Below, piece by piece: positions 23,788-34,448 of a DNA stretch of 64,000 bases. Below the pieces are notes generated by a model, which did no database searches, was not told the DNA's origin, and worked only from the letters and a program-made list of their open reading frames with translations. Both the position numbers and the translations under genes were made by a program. This DNA is from Rhizaria sp. SCN 62-66 (lineage: Eukaryota; Rhizaria, unplaced), in NCBI GenBank assembly GCA_001724265.1, contig MEDY01000161.1:1-64000 (forward strand), written 5' to 3'. The first letter of the stretch is position 1, and each line of letters opens with the position of its first letter.

Positions 23788-24714
23788 TCAGGCGAGCTGG
23801 TTATACATAGCGCGTAATTTTTCACGCGCCGCCTGTTCACGCTTCTCCTGCTCCCCGCCGTCCCCATCGCGCTTCAAACGGATCCTCTGCCCAGTCAAAC
23901 TACTGTACCGTTTCTCATCTTCTTCGTTATCAGACGACGAAGATGACGAGCCATCGTCGAACGCACTCCGCACACGGGGTTCTTTGCCCTTTTTATCCTT
24001 TTTATCGCGTGTTTTGTCCTTTTTGTCGTTTTTCTTGTCGCTGCGGCGGCGGTCACTGCGGTCGCGATCGCGCTCACGGTCACGCTCACGGTCACGCTCA
24101 CTGCGGTCACGGCTGCGGCTACGGCTGCGGCTCCGGCTGGGACTGCGGCTATGCCGGCGGCGGTGGCGGCGGCGGCGGTTACTGCTACTGCGGCTGCGGC
24201 GGCGGCTGCGATCACGGTCACTACCACTACTGCCACTGCCACTACTGGGACTTCGGCTGCGGCTTCGACTTCGACTGCGGCTTCGGCTACGGCTGCGGCG
24301 GCTCTGATAGTGATGACGACGACGACGCCGGTGGCCGCTGCTGCGCCCACTGCGACTGCTGTCCCGATGACGGTCACTGCGATCACGGCTGCGGCTCCGG
24401 CTGCGGCTACGGCTACGGCTGCGGTCGTTGCGATCGTTTGAGCGCTTAGGACTGCGGCTACGGCTGCGGATATGGCTGCGGCTATGGCTGCGGCCAGGGC
24501 TGTGACTCTTTGAGCGAGAGCGCGAGCGTGCGTGTGAGTCAGTGCGAGCGTCGGAGAGGCGAGGGGGTTCAGATCGACGAGCGGGATCAGAGGAAGAACC
24601 AAGTTCAGTAGAAGAAGAAGGCTTGTCTGTGACCAGCGGCGGCGCGGCCTCAGCCTCGCCAACGGCGGGCTTGCCGGCCGGAGAGCGGGAGCGAGAGCGA
24701 GAGCGAGACGCCAT
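23788..24714 (-). CDS. Arg/Ser-rich (RS-domain) nuclear protein, 308 aa
   Basis: Begins MASRSRSRSRSP and carries long RS/RD/RDR dipeptide arrays through residues 60-230, the hallmark of SR-related splicing proteins that live in nuclear speckles. No RRM (RNP1/RNP2) or PWI domain is visible. The C-terminal 50 residues are different: an acidic Ser run followed by KRYSSLTGQRIRLKRDG and an Ala/Glu/Arg helix ending LRAMYNQLA, probably a short protein-binding module. Single exon, ATG at 24714, TGA stop. The long competing frames over the same DNA are artefacts of the repetitive codons. It is probably an accessory splicing factor; the exact family is not identified. Confidence 0.75.
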   Translation of the reverse strand: MASRSRSRSRSPAGKPAVGEAEAAPPLVTDKPSSSTELGSSSDPARRSEPPRLSDARTDSHARSRSRSKSHSPGRSHSRSHIRSRSRSPKRSNDRNDRSRSRSRSRSRSRDRSDRHRDSSRSGRSSGHRRRRRHHYQSRRSRSRSRSRSRSRSRSPSSGSGSSGSDRDRSRRRSRSSSNRRRRHRRRHSRSPSRSRSRSRSRDRSERDRERDRERDRDRSDRRRSDKKNDKKDKTRDKKDKKGKEPRVRSAFDDGSSSSSSDNEEDEKRYSSLTGQRIRLKRDGDGGEQEKREQAAREKLRAMYNQLA

Positions 24715-25475
24715 TGTGGATCAGCGGTGACGCCTCCGCAGACTCCAGGAAGAAGGAGAGAGTCGGTGAAACGTGTGGGATTCCGTGAGGCTGCGACCTG
24801 CAACTTCTCAGTGCTCACCAATATCAGACGGGTCTGGTAAGCGCTATTAGAGTGATACAAATGCGCGAAAGGCGCAGACCACCATGGAGAAGTGTGAGGC
24901 CGTGGCGCGTCAAGGGCGCGGGCCGGGCAGGAGCGGTTGCGGCATCCCGGAGAGGTGACGGCAGGCCACCGCGGTGGGGACAGGGACAAGGCAGACGAGA
25001 GGGGTAGAGTGTGAGTTCCACTGATAGCTTTGAAGGAAACAAACCAAATAATTAGAAAATAAAGTACAAAATATCTTCATAAATCGCAATCTCTGCGCTA
25101 AACAACGATGTATATTGTGACTTTGAGGTGCGCTTTAGTATAGGTGTGACCGTTCAGTTCGGGGCGGTGGCTCGCGCCCAGCCAAGTTGGGGGTTTCTTT
25201 TCCAATACTTGGCGAAGCTGCATGTCGACAAATAGACGTGTATTCAAACTATGTACTTTAATTCTCACGCACGTATTCTATCCCTATTTAATTCTTCCGA
25301 ATTTTCTGACTAGCCTCTCAAATCCACTCCATCAACCGCCTCCTTTGCCCTCTCTCGCCTTCCCGCTATCCCAGCACTCTCCCCCGCACCCTTTTACACA
25401 CCTTCTCCCTTCCACACATCCGTCGCACTGCTCTGCGATCTGTTTTTTTGCGTGCGCGCCGCGTGACGTGACGTG
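24715..25475. other. Divergent promoter region of the RS protein and kinase genes
   Basis: GC-rich near the RS start, AT-rich in the middle and C/T-rich before the kinase ATG. Two small hairpins occur at about 25158-25220 (GGGC..GCCC and CCAAGT..ACTTGG arms), but they match no RNA family I can support. No gene seen. Confidence 0.55.
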
Positions 25476-28400
25476 ATGGCAACCGTGGGCGACACTAAGC
25501 CCGCCCTGGTGGCCGGCGCCGGCGGAGGCCGTTCGCTTAACGTCGGCCCCGGAAGCTCAGCCGACTTAGCTGCGCTGCTTGAAAAGGCCAAGAAGAGCTT
25601 CATCACCAGCACTGAAGTCCAGGAATACGCTGTTGCGTGGATTCGCCAGCAGCTCCACTCGTACGTTTCGCTTCTTCCTGCTCAAACAAAGCTAGATACC
25701 ACTGTTACGCTCGAGCTCTCTCTCGCTGCTCCTCTTTTCTTGGAGCATGTTTTTAACGCCACTATATCACTTTGATGAACGAAATCTTCATTTTTCATGA
25801 CTTATCTTTCTTGTTATTAACTAAAATGTTGATTTTATCTCTCTAACTTCTCTCATTGTGCGCCACAACACCTACAGCGATGAGACCGAATGCGTCCAAA
25901 AGGACAAGTACCTCGTCCTCCAACACCTCGGCGAAGGCGGATTCGGCTCCGCGTACCGCGTTCTGAACCGCGAAGACAACCGCTAGTACGTCCTCAAGAT
26001 GATTCGCTGTGCCTCCGAGTCTCAGCTTGAGCAAACCGTCATCGAAATGGTCACCATGCGTCTCTGCTCTTCCCCGTTCACCGTCCGCTTCGTTGAATTC
26101 TTCCAACACGACCTCGAGGTCTATCTGGTGATGGAATACTGCAGTGAAGGTGACCTCGGTGGCCGTCTCCGTGAACTCCGTCGTCCCCCGTCCCAGGAGC
26201 AAGTTCTCCGTTGGTTCACCCAACTCACCCTCGGTCTGGCGCGGATCCACCGCATGGGCTTCCTCCACCGCGACATCAAGCCGGGCAACATCTTCTTCGG
26301 CCGTTGGGATGTCGTCAAACTCGGCGATTTCGGACTCGCAGCCCTCGGTGGCCGGCTCGTCAACTCGGAACGCGTGGCCGGAGGACTCGCAGGTACCCCC
26401 GGTTTCCTTTCTCCCGAAATGCTCCGCGGGGAGCCCTACAACGCGAAAACCGACATCTGGGCTCTCGGATGCACCTTATACGAAATGCTCACGGGCCGCT
26501 CAGCCTTCCGGGATCTATACGGCGGGCGTCATCAGACTGGAGGCGCAGTCGGTCCGGGCTCTGGCGTCCTCGTCGGTGCCCAACTGCCGCGCCGCCACAT
26601 CGCCTCCCATTTCTCCCCCGAACTCGTCGACGTTCTCGCACTTTGTTTGGACCCGTCCCCGGAGTCGCGCCCGTCGGCGGCTGAGCTGCTCCAGCTCCCC
26701 GTGCTAGCGCGTACTCTCCCTTTAGTCCAAGACGAGCTGGAACTCCTGGAACGCGTGACGGCGCTCGAAGACCGGCTTGGTTACGACGCCGCGGCCCGGT
26801 CCCTGCGCAACGTCACGGCACGCTACATGCCCACCAACCGCTTCCTCCGTCTAGGCGCCGGCGCCGCTGTCCGTGGCTACGAGATGGTCTGCGACGTAGG
26901 CACCCACCTGTTCAACGCGGTGGTCTGGCTCGGGACGGGCGTCTTCTCCCCGCAGGAGCTGCCCACCGTAGCCAAGACGCGTCTCGCAACGGACTCACAG
27001 CTCAACGACCCGCCGACCCGCGCCGCTCTGGCCGCTACCACGGCTCTCTGGGTGCCCCTGCTCCTCGCCGCGCTCGGTCTGCTTGCCGGTGCGCTGTCCT
27101 CCCTCGCGCTGCGGTACTGGCGCCTCTTTGCCATCTCAGCCCTCTGTCCGCCGGTGACTGCACTCTGTGTGCAGATCGCCCAACGGCAGCTGCGCAGGCC
27201 GCAGGCTCCGCTCCCGCCGCCTCGCCCCCCTCGTATCACCACAAACGCAAATACGGGGGCGAACACGGGGGTGGTCACGAGGGCAGGTGCTCCAGTCGTG
27301 GCCGTCTCTGCCGCCGCTGTGGAGGCGATCGACGGCGCCCGCGCCCGCGCCCGCTCCGCCGTTGCTTTCGCCCGAGAACTCCTCGCAGGCGCTTCCGTCC
27401 CCTCTTTCCTCTCCGTCCCCGCTCCTCCTCTCCACGCCAGGCTATCCACCCTCGCGCTCCCCGTCACCTGGCCGACGTTGGCCCGGCTCTGCTGCTTCCT
27501 CGGCGCCGCGGTCTGGGCGATCGAGCTCCTGTCAACCCTCGTCCCGCCCGGTCGCGGCGTCTGGGGGCATCTGTTCTACGGTGCCCTGTCGCTCTTCGGC
27601 GCCGCTGTCGGGTACTGGATTGCCTGTGTCGCCCGCGCCGCCACCGCCAACGCGGCCGCGGCGGCGCTTGCGGGGGGAGCCGGTCAGCTCGGCCTCGGTC
27701 CTCTCGGCGTAGGGCTAGGCTTGGGATCGGACTCCGATTCGGAGGACCTCTTTGACACTTTCCCCCCCACCACCAGTAACGCCAACCCCCTCACCACAAA
27801 CGCGAAGAATGCGAATCACAATACCAATGGCAACAACGCGATCTCCGCCCCGTCCCCCCGCAACAACACCGCTGTCGCCGCGATGACCGGCGCTGGCGCT
27901 GGCGCGGGGGCGGCTACTTTGCCCGCCGCCGCCGGTGGGACTGCGGCCACCGCCCGGCCGCGCGGGACCCCGTCAGCTCTCCGCGGCGCTGCCGGGCAAC
28001 GGCTAGTCCACGACTGCGCTCTATACGCCGCCGCGGGCGTCGCCGTGGCGGTCGCGGTTGCGATGGGCGCCGCCGTGGCTCCCAGCGAGGACCCGGAAGC
28101 CATCATCGCGGCCGCCGCGGCCGCCTCTGCCGCCGCCGCGCCGGGAGGGCCGGACTCAGCAGCCGCCAAGGCCGCGGCCGCCGCCGCCGCCAAGACCGCG
28201 AAGAAGGCTCTCGAAGCTGCCGCCGCTAAGGCCGCCGCCGCCGCTGCTGCCTCCCCAGCTGCTGCCAAACTCGCCGCCGCCGCCGCCGAATCCTCCGCCC
28301 GTTTCCCTGCCCTTGCGCTCCTGTTTCTCCTCGCGCTTTTGACTCTCGCGTATGCCATTGCGACTGCGAAACCCGTCCGTCCTTACGCGCGCCGTGCGCT

Positions 28401-29067
28401 AGCTGCCCTCCGTAACCGCGCCCGCGCCGCTTTGCTGCCCCCGGCGCTGACGTCAGCGGCCGCACTTGCTGCGACGCTCACGTCCCCTCGTGCCGCTGCG
28501 CTGCTACTGCAGGGCACGGGTTCCGGCACGGGTCCCCTGGGTACCGCGGGAAATAATAATAAGGTGGTGTTGATGTCGCCGCAACAGTCACCGGTTCCCG
28601 CGAACACCAACGGCAATAACGCTCAGTTACTCTCTTCCCCGCAGTCGTCGTCGTCGTCATCGTCGAGCTCGGCATCCGCGGCGGCGACGGCGGCGGCGGA
28701 GCAAGTTCTCAAACAAGCTCCTCTCTTTGCAGTCACGGACGCTGTTTTAGCGTTTGTGGAGCAAGCTTGGCAGCCTCTCTCCGCCGCCGCCCTCGGCACC
28801 CTGTTGTTTTTCACTGTCCCCCACTGGCGCTTCACAGGGACTCGCCCTACCGACGCTGGCGGCGCCCCGGTGCCGATGGTCTTGCTCCTGCTTTTACCGG
28901 TGGTGATGCTGCTGGCTCTGGGGACGATTGCCCGGGACGCGCGTCACGAAGGCGGGGGTTTGGTGTCGGCGTCATTGGTGAGGTTTGTGATCCTCCCGTC
29001 GATCGTGACGTTTTTTTTGTTTTTGTTTGTGCAATCGTTTCTTGTGTCTATTATGAACTATTCATGA
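25476..29067 (+). CDS. Ser/Thr protein kinase with C-terminal polytopic membrane domain; in-frame TAG at codon 98
   Basis: Exon 1 is 25476-25660; exon 2 is 25878-29067 after a 217-base GTACGT...CAG intron, phase 2. About 1124 codons. The kinase domain has GEGGFGSAY (Gly loop), YVLK with Lys102, HRDIKPGN with catalytic D194, GDFGLA with D212 and GTPGFLSPEML, so all catalytic residues are present; the style is nearest to the NEK/ULK-like group. Codon 98, just before YVLK, is TAG where related kinases often have Gln (CAG). Without readthrough, recoding or a sequence correction the product stops before the catalytic lysine; the next ATG (25999) would lack the Gly loop. After residue 400 the protein turns into about seven to nine hydrophobic helices separated by Ala-rich linkers, ending in a strong helix near the C-terminus. 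That implies a membrane-anchored kinase, probably on an internal membrane, since no signal peptide is seen. Confidence 0.8.
25984..25986 (+). other. In-frame TAG within the kinase domain, overlapping a GTACGT donor hexamer
   Basis: The frame is fixed on both sides by conserved kinase motifs, so this is a true in-frame stop triplet. The sequence CGCTAGTACGTC contains GTACGT, the donor consensus used by most introns here, starting at the G of the TAG. A one-base change (C to T) from CAG would explain it. Confidence 0.9.
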
Positions 29068-30134
29068 AGTGTTGGTTGTTCGTGTGAGTTGTTGTATTCG
29101 TGCGTTCCTTCCTGGTTACTCGTGAGTTTTGTGTAATCTAATGATGAACTGCGCTGCTGCTGGAACCAGTGTTTCTTGATAGTCTTGTCTATAATATTCT
29201 TACATAATGAAAATACGCGTGTGAACATCATCATTGCATGGTTTTACGTCCTAATAATCACAAAAGCACTGGTAGTTCCATCGAGAGAGAGATGTATAGG
29301 AGCAGTCTACCAACACTTGCATAACTTCAGTCTTCACTTCAGTCACTGCTAAGTGTTCCGCTGCATGCTAAAGACGTGTGTGCGTGCTATTCAGTGCTGT
29401 GTGGGGCCTTTCTGTTTGCGTTTGACAATCGCCGTCGCATGTCACTGTGTTGTATATCTATTTGTGATTATTGGTGTCCGTAAACCTTATCATAACCCTG
29501 TGGTTTTGCTGTTACTTTTCGCTCCACCCGTGTCTCATTTCTTTACTTTCCCACCTCATCCCTTTGTTTCTTTAATAATTATGTTGGTGATATTGCCTCT
29601 CCTGCAAGTTCAATTCAGCTGGTATGATTTTCAGTTTGGTAACTTTGCTTTTTAGTGTATAATTCCCCCTCGCATGGGTTTGTCTGCATGATGAGTGCAT
29701 TGTTGGCTCACACAGGAGACGACTAAAGGGGTGGAAATCTGTTTTTATATTTGTATAGATAACTTTTTTGCTCTAACGCCGACAAATACAACATAGTATT
29801 CTTGAAAATCAAGCATATTTTGTTGGCGTCACATCTGACCACAAACCGCGATTGATTTTGACAGCGACGTGACAATGAGTGACTTTGACGGCGAGACCCA
29901 GTGACATATCGAAAGAGCAACGGCTTGCGTCATCACGAAACGAATCAATTGTGTCCGACTTTGAGCAGCTTGATGTCCCGCGTTTCACCGTTGATTGCTA
30001 AACCGGTTTGAATTTAAGATACGCAAGTTGATTAATTTTATTTTAATAAATTGCCACTATCTCTGATGCGACAAAACCCTCACCAATATGCCGAATTCCG
30101 TTTGCTCGTGCCTCACGCCCCAACCACAGAAGTC
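29068..30134. other. Intergenic between kinase and NSF
   Basis: About 1.07 kb of AT-rich DNA, including the 3' end of the kinase gene and the promoter of NSF. The open frame at 29353-29655 is hydrophobic by composition (T-rich) and not convincing. No RNA gene or repeat beyond a short GA run near 29284. Confidence 0.6.
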
Positions 30135-32983
30135 ATGGCAACTTTCCAAGCAACCGTGGCGCCCATGCCCACGGGCTTTTCTCACCTCGCCTACACCAAC
30201 ATGGTACGCATCCCCGATAATATTTGTTTTGCCCAACTAATATTTCTCTCTCCTCGCGCTTTCTTGGCTTTGCGCATCTCTTAAGCTCAACCCGACTCTG
30301 AATCTCCACTCTGTTTTGTGTTGCCCTCACCTTTACTTTCAATCTGCTTTCTCCCAACAAACCTCTTTCTTTTGCGCAGGTGTACACGCGCACGCGCCCC
30401 GCCGGCGCGACAATGGCGTGGGTCAACGACCAGATCTACGCCTGGAACACCCTCGACCAGCTCGGTGAACACGACGTCGCACTCAACGCTCTCCAGCGCG
30501 AAGCCTGCGGTGTTTCCCAGGGCCAGGCCGTCACCCTCCGCGCCGCCGCGGCCGCCGAGCTGCCCCAAGCCTTCTCCGTCCGCGTTACGCTCGACCTCAT
30601 CACCAAGCGCAAGGCCGAGCTCAAGGAGGAGGACGTGGCGGCTAAACTTCTCCAGCTCTTCGCTGGCCAGCCTGTGTGCCGCGACGGCGTGTGGGCGATG
30701 GATTTCAACGGCACTCCGCTGCGCCTCACCGTCACCAACTGTACCGGGCTCAACCCGGGCGCCGCTGGGGGCGAAAGCAAGGAAAGCAAGGAGCATATCT
30801 CCAAGGTTGTCCCTGCCGCCATCCTCGCAGCTGCCACCGAAGTCGACATTGTCCCGAATAAGGACAACAAGCTTCTCGTGCTTGAGAAGAGCGAGAGCAA
30901 GAAGCACACCCGTATCTTCGATCCCAACTGGCGCTTTGAGGACATGGGCATCGGTGGTCTGGACGCAGAGTTCTCGTCCATTTTCCGTCGCGCCTTCGCC
31001 TCGCGTCTCCTGCCCCCCAAGTTCATCCAGGTACGTCTTAGATTTCCGGCTGTATATCTTCATGTATTTGAAATATTGAATATTTTTTCAGTGCATATTA
31101 CTGTTATATATCTGTATGTTACGTTTTGTCTTCTTAAGTGAATATCTCATTGATGTATACTCTTGTTTGTTATTTTATCTGGACCTTGCGATGTTTTGTT
31201 TGTAGGACCTCGGTATCAAGCCTGTCAAGGGTATGCTTCTCTACGGTCCCCCCGGTACTGGTAAGACTCTCATCGCACGTCAAATCGGTAAGATGCTCGC
31301 TGGTCGTGAGCCGAAGATTGTCCACGGTCCTGAGATTCTGAACAAGTTTGTCGGTCAAGCTGAGGAGAACATCCGTAACCTCTTCGCCGACGCTATCCAG
31401 GTACGTTCCACATATTCCGTGCTTAAAAGTTACCTCTATAACATCAAAATCAACTATAATTTTGCGATAACATTTAAATCACTAAAATCTAACTTATTAT
31501 TAACTTTTATTTCTTTAAAAAATTATAAATCTAGGACTATGCTGAGAACAAGGAGAACTCTGACCTCCACATCATCATCTTCGACGAAATCGACTCGATC
31601 TGCAAGGCTCGTGGCTCTGTCCGCTCTGGCACCGGCGTCCACGACACTGTCGTCAACCAGCTTCTCACCATGATCGACGGTGTCGACTCCCCCAACAACA
31701 TCCTCGTCATCGGTATGACCAACCGCAAGGATCTGCTCGACCCTGCCCTCCTGCGCCCAGGTCGTCTCGAGGTCCACGTCGAGATCTCCCTCGCCGACGA
31801 GCACGGCCGCCGTCAAATCATCGACATCCACACCAAGAAGATGCGTGAGAGCAACGTTCTCGCCGACGACGTCGACCTCGACTTCATCGCGAAGCATACC
31901 AAGAACTACTCCGGTGCCGAGCTCGAAGGTGTCGTCAAGGCCGCCGCTTCGTACGCCATCTACGCCGCGGTCCAGGTCTCCGGCTCTGGTGTCGCGCTGA
32001 AGGATGACTACAAGGCGATGAAGGTCCGCATGGAGCATTTTCACCTTGCGCTCGATGAAGTCCGCCCGGCGTTCGGTGTCGCAGAGGACGAGCTTAAGGC
32101 GCTGATGCCGCAGGGCATCACCGACTATAGCACTGAGCACGACTCGCGTTTCCGCGACCTCCGCAGCGAAGTTGATAACCTTGTCAACGTGCTCCGCGAC
32201 GACGACCGCAAGTCGGTCACCACTGTGCTGCTCAAGGGTCCCCGCGGCTCCGGTAAGACTGCGCTCGCGGCTGATTTCGCGATTCGCTCTGGTTTCCCGT
32301 TCGCGAAGCTGATCGCGCCGCACCAGTTCATGGGCATGCCTGAGACTGGCAAGGCGTCCGAGATCGGGCTCGTTTTCGACCAAGCGTACAAGTCCCCTCT
32401 GTCCGTCATCGTCATCGATAACCTCGAAGTTCTGCTTGACTACGTTGACATCGGTCCCCGATTCTCCAACGTCGTCCTCCAGTCCCTCGTCGCTGCTCTC
32501 GCCCGCCCCCATCCTGAGGGCGCGAAGCGGAAGCTGCTGATCATCGGTACCACGAGTTCCTACCGCGCTCTCCGCGAAGTCGGCCTCGCGAACGCGTTCC
32601 AGTTCACTGTCGATGTCCCCGCGCTTAACTCACTCGAGGCGGCGCGTGTACTCGAGGCCACGAGTACCTTCGCCTTCCCCACCACCCCCAAGCTCGGTGG
32701 CAGCCCCACAGTCTGCTCCCAGTTTCCCCTCCCCGTCTCCGTCTCCACAAGCGAGATGCTCGATCGCATCCAGATCCCTATCAAGCAGCTTCTGCTCGTC
32801 GCAGGGATGGCGATTCATGATAACAAGAGTCAGCCGCTGGCGGTGCAGCGTGGGGAGCCCCGTGATGGGTTTAACATCGCCGCCTATAATGCACTGCGCA
32901 AGTGGATTGAGAAGTGCGCGGTTGATACGGACGCACCGGAGAAGCTTGCCGAGGCCATCATCAAGGCGCCCTTTTACGGCTAA
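30135..32983 (+). CDS. NSF: N-ethylmaleimide-sensitive factor (NSF/Sec18), four exons
   Basis: AAA+ ATPase that disassembles SNARE complexes with alpha-SNAP after membrane fusion; cytosolic hexamer. Exons are 30135-30203, 30380-31030, 31206-31400 and 31535-32983, all in phase 0, with donors GTACGC, GTACGT and GTACGT; the spliced protein is 787 aa, close to the usual ~745. The N domain is residues 1-200. D1 has Walker A GPPGTGKT (254-261) and Walker B IIIFDEID (318-325), with the family-typical [20 protein letters not shown] between them. D2 has GPRGSGKT (540-547) and [21 protein letters not shown], whose relaxed Walker B is characteristic of NSF D2. ATG 30135 gives a short first exon ([12 protein letters not shown]) that fits the N-domain start. 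Apparently intact and functional. Confidence 0.96.
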
Positions 32984-33744
32984 GTGTGAAGCTTATCAAG
33001 GTGCCCTTTTGCGGCACACTAAGAGTGTGATCAAGGCGCCCTTTGGAGGAGACTGAGGCCTTTATGTCGATTACATTCGATGATGACAGAAGTGTCGCCT
33101 TTGCCAGGCTTTGAGACGGGGTGATAGTCTCTTATAAGATGTGAGTTTGTGTAATATAAGCTACGGTTCTTTTATTTTCCCTTGTGGGGTCGACATATAT
33201 ATTGAATTTGTTTTTATTTTTGTTGTAATAAGCTTATTTTTCATAGTTATCGTGTTTGTGTCTGATGTTGAATGCCTCTCAAGTAATTAGCGGCGCGGGC
33301 AGAGGCCGGGCTATTGTAGCGATGCCCCAACACGCTGACGTAAGCACGTTGCTCTCGGTGAACACTGTACACTGTACGCTGTACTCTGTACGCGGATATC
33401 CTACGGACAGTAACGTGTGAAAGTGGCTACGTTTGCATTTTGAGTTTTTGGTGACATCGCATCAATGCGTGGTTATCATACAGAGATAGATTGAGTTTTA
33501 TTCCCCCTAAGACGTTGTGATTCGTCACTCTTGTCTAGTTTTGTCTTAGTTTCAGCACATTCTTCGATTCGATTCTTTGTTTCTCCACAATAAGCGAAAT
33601 ATACACCGCCTTGAAATGGGAGAGCATAAGTCTCTAAAAACGTAAAACAACTTAGTTGCTTGATTTTATGTCGAGTGAAAAAAATTGAATTTCATAAGAA
33701 ACCAAGACATAAGAAGCCAAAAACTTTTGCGAAAGTTTTAATAC
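32984..33744. other. Intergenic downstream of NSF
   Basis: AT-rich. Immediately after the stop, phrases of the NSF C-terminal coding sequence (AAGGCGCCCTTT) recur twice at about 32998-33050, suggesting a small local duplication of the last codons. A cluster of GTACACTGTACGCTGTACTC repeats at about 33366-33390 is the only other pattern. No gene seen. Confidence 0.55.
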
Positions 33745-33888
33745 GGCAAATGGGTTAGCGGACGACCACACTGATTGTCGTTCGGCACCGGTCCCTGCAC
33801 TGCTGTCGAGCAACACCCGGAGTTCACCTGTCATGTTACGGGCGTCTCTGGTCTCAGTAGAGGCCGAGTTCGACTCTCGGCTTTGCCA
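33745..33888 (+). tRNA. Intron-containing tRNA-like gene, anticodon uncertain (GTC if intron is canonical)
   Basis: An A box TGGGTTAGCGG (33751) and a T arm/B box CCGAGTTCGACTCTCGG (33864-33880) are present. The ends pair as GGCAAA and TTTGCC with discriminator A at 33888, and a run of nine T follows. The anticodon stem is formed by ACTGA (33770-33774) and TCAGT (33854-33858), leaving an intron of about 72 bases at roughly 33781-33852; the 3' half is then exactly 36 nt, the standard length. With the intron after position 37 the loop reads TTGTCG-C, anticodon GTC (Asp), but discriminator A and a mismatched seventh acceptor pair are unusual for Asp. It may be a slightly degenerate or atypical tRNA. 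Confidence 0.5.
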
Positions 33889-33898
33889 GCATATCTTC

Positions 33899-33907
33899 TT
33901 TTTTTTT
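33899..33907 (+). terminator. T-run, probable RNA polymerase III terminator
   Basis: Nine consecutive T residues 10 bases after the tRNA-like gene. Confidence 0.55.
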
Positions 33908-33998
33908 AATTTAAATTTCGTTTTTCATTTCGTTTTTATGTTACGCTGTGTCCGACCCGTTAATATCTCTCTTACTCTTGGTGACAATAATTTTTGCC

Positions 33999-34256
33999 TC
34001 ACATCGCTCCCGCCGAGCGGTGGTGAATGTTGCAACAAGAACAACTCGTAACAGCAGCAGCATCAGCACCGGCAACAGGAGCGTTGATATCATCGTCAAA
34101 CTCGTTCAAAAGCGGCTCATAAACGACATTCTGGAGTGATTTCACGAGATGCGGCTTAACAATCGCGCGGGGGTCATCGGTCAGATTGACAGACTCAGCT
34201 TGCTTCTTGAGTGCAGCGTTCGCGCCCTCAACGAAAGTACTTATCTTGGCTGCCAC
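33999..34256 (-). CDS. Unknown small protein or exon, about 80 aa
   Basis: The codon choice resembles that of real genes and the composition is protein-like: VAAKISTFVEGANAALKKQ, then VKPHLVKSLQNVVYEPLLNEF, then an acidic stretch, then a Cys-rich end TSCSCCNIHH. The frame has no ATG; the nearest plausible start is ATG at about 34338, joined by a short intron ending in GGTGGCAG at about 34251, which would need a weak GTTCGC donor. It lies 3' of SYS1 on the same strand, separated from it by the SYS1 stop. I recognise no family. It could be a live small gene or a relic. Confidence 0.35.
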   Translation of the reverse strand: MAAKISTFVEGANAALKKQAESVNLTDDPRAIVKPHLVKSLQNVVYEPLLNEFDDDINAPVAGADAAAVTSCSCCNIHHRSAGAM

Positions 34257-34448
34257 CGTTGGGGACCGGTTCCGATGCCGGTTTCAGCTCACGGTCACAG
34301 CCACCACGGTCATGGGTCACTCACAGCGAACTGAATGACATAACAATCAGCTGACTATTTTTATTAGATAGCCACTATGACCACATAAAGAATAATAAAA
34401 TCAACTAAATAAAGCTTAATCAAAGCTCCCGCATAACAACTTATCAGT

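Noticed and set aside
23895-24989. 364-codon frame overlapping the RS-protein gene
   Set aside because: Its Ala/Val-rich translation is the frame-shifted reading of RS repeats; the RS frame starts with ATG and has the expected family composition.
25157-25220. Hairpins resembling the SRP Alu domain (GGTGGCTCGCGCC)
   Set aside because: The UGUNR motif and the S domain are absent; the likeness is limited to about 15 bases and lies in a promoter region.
30287-32512. Long antisense open frames over NSF (258 and 329 codons)
   Set aside because: They mirror the GC-rich third positions of NSF on the other strand, have no recognisable domain, and cross exon-intron borders of a well-supported gene.
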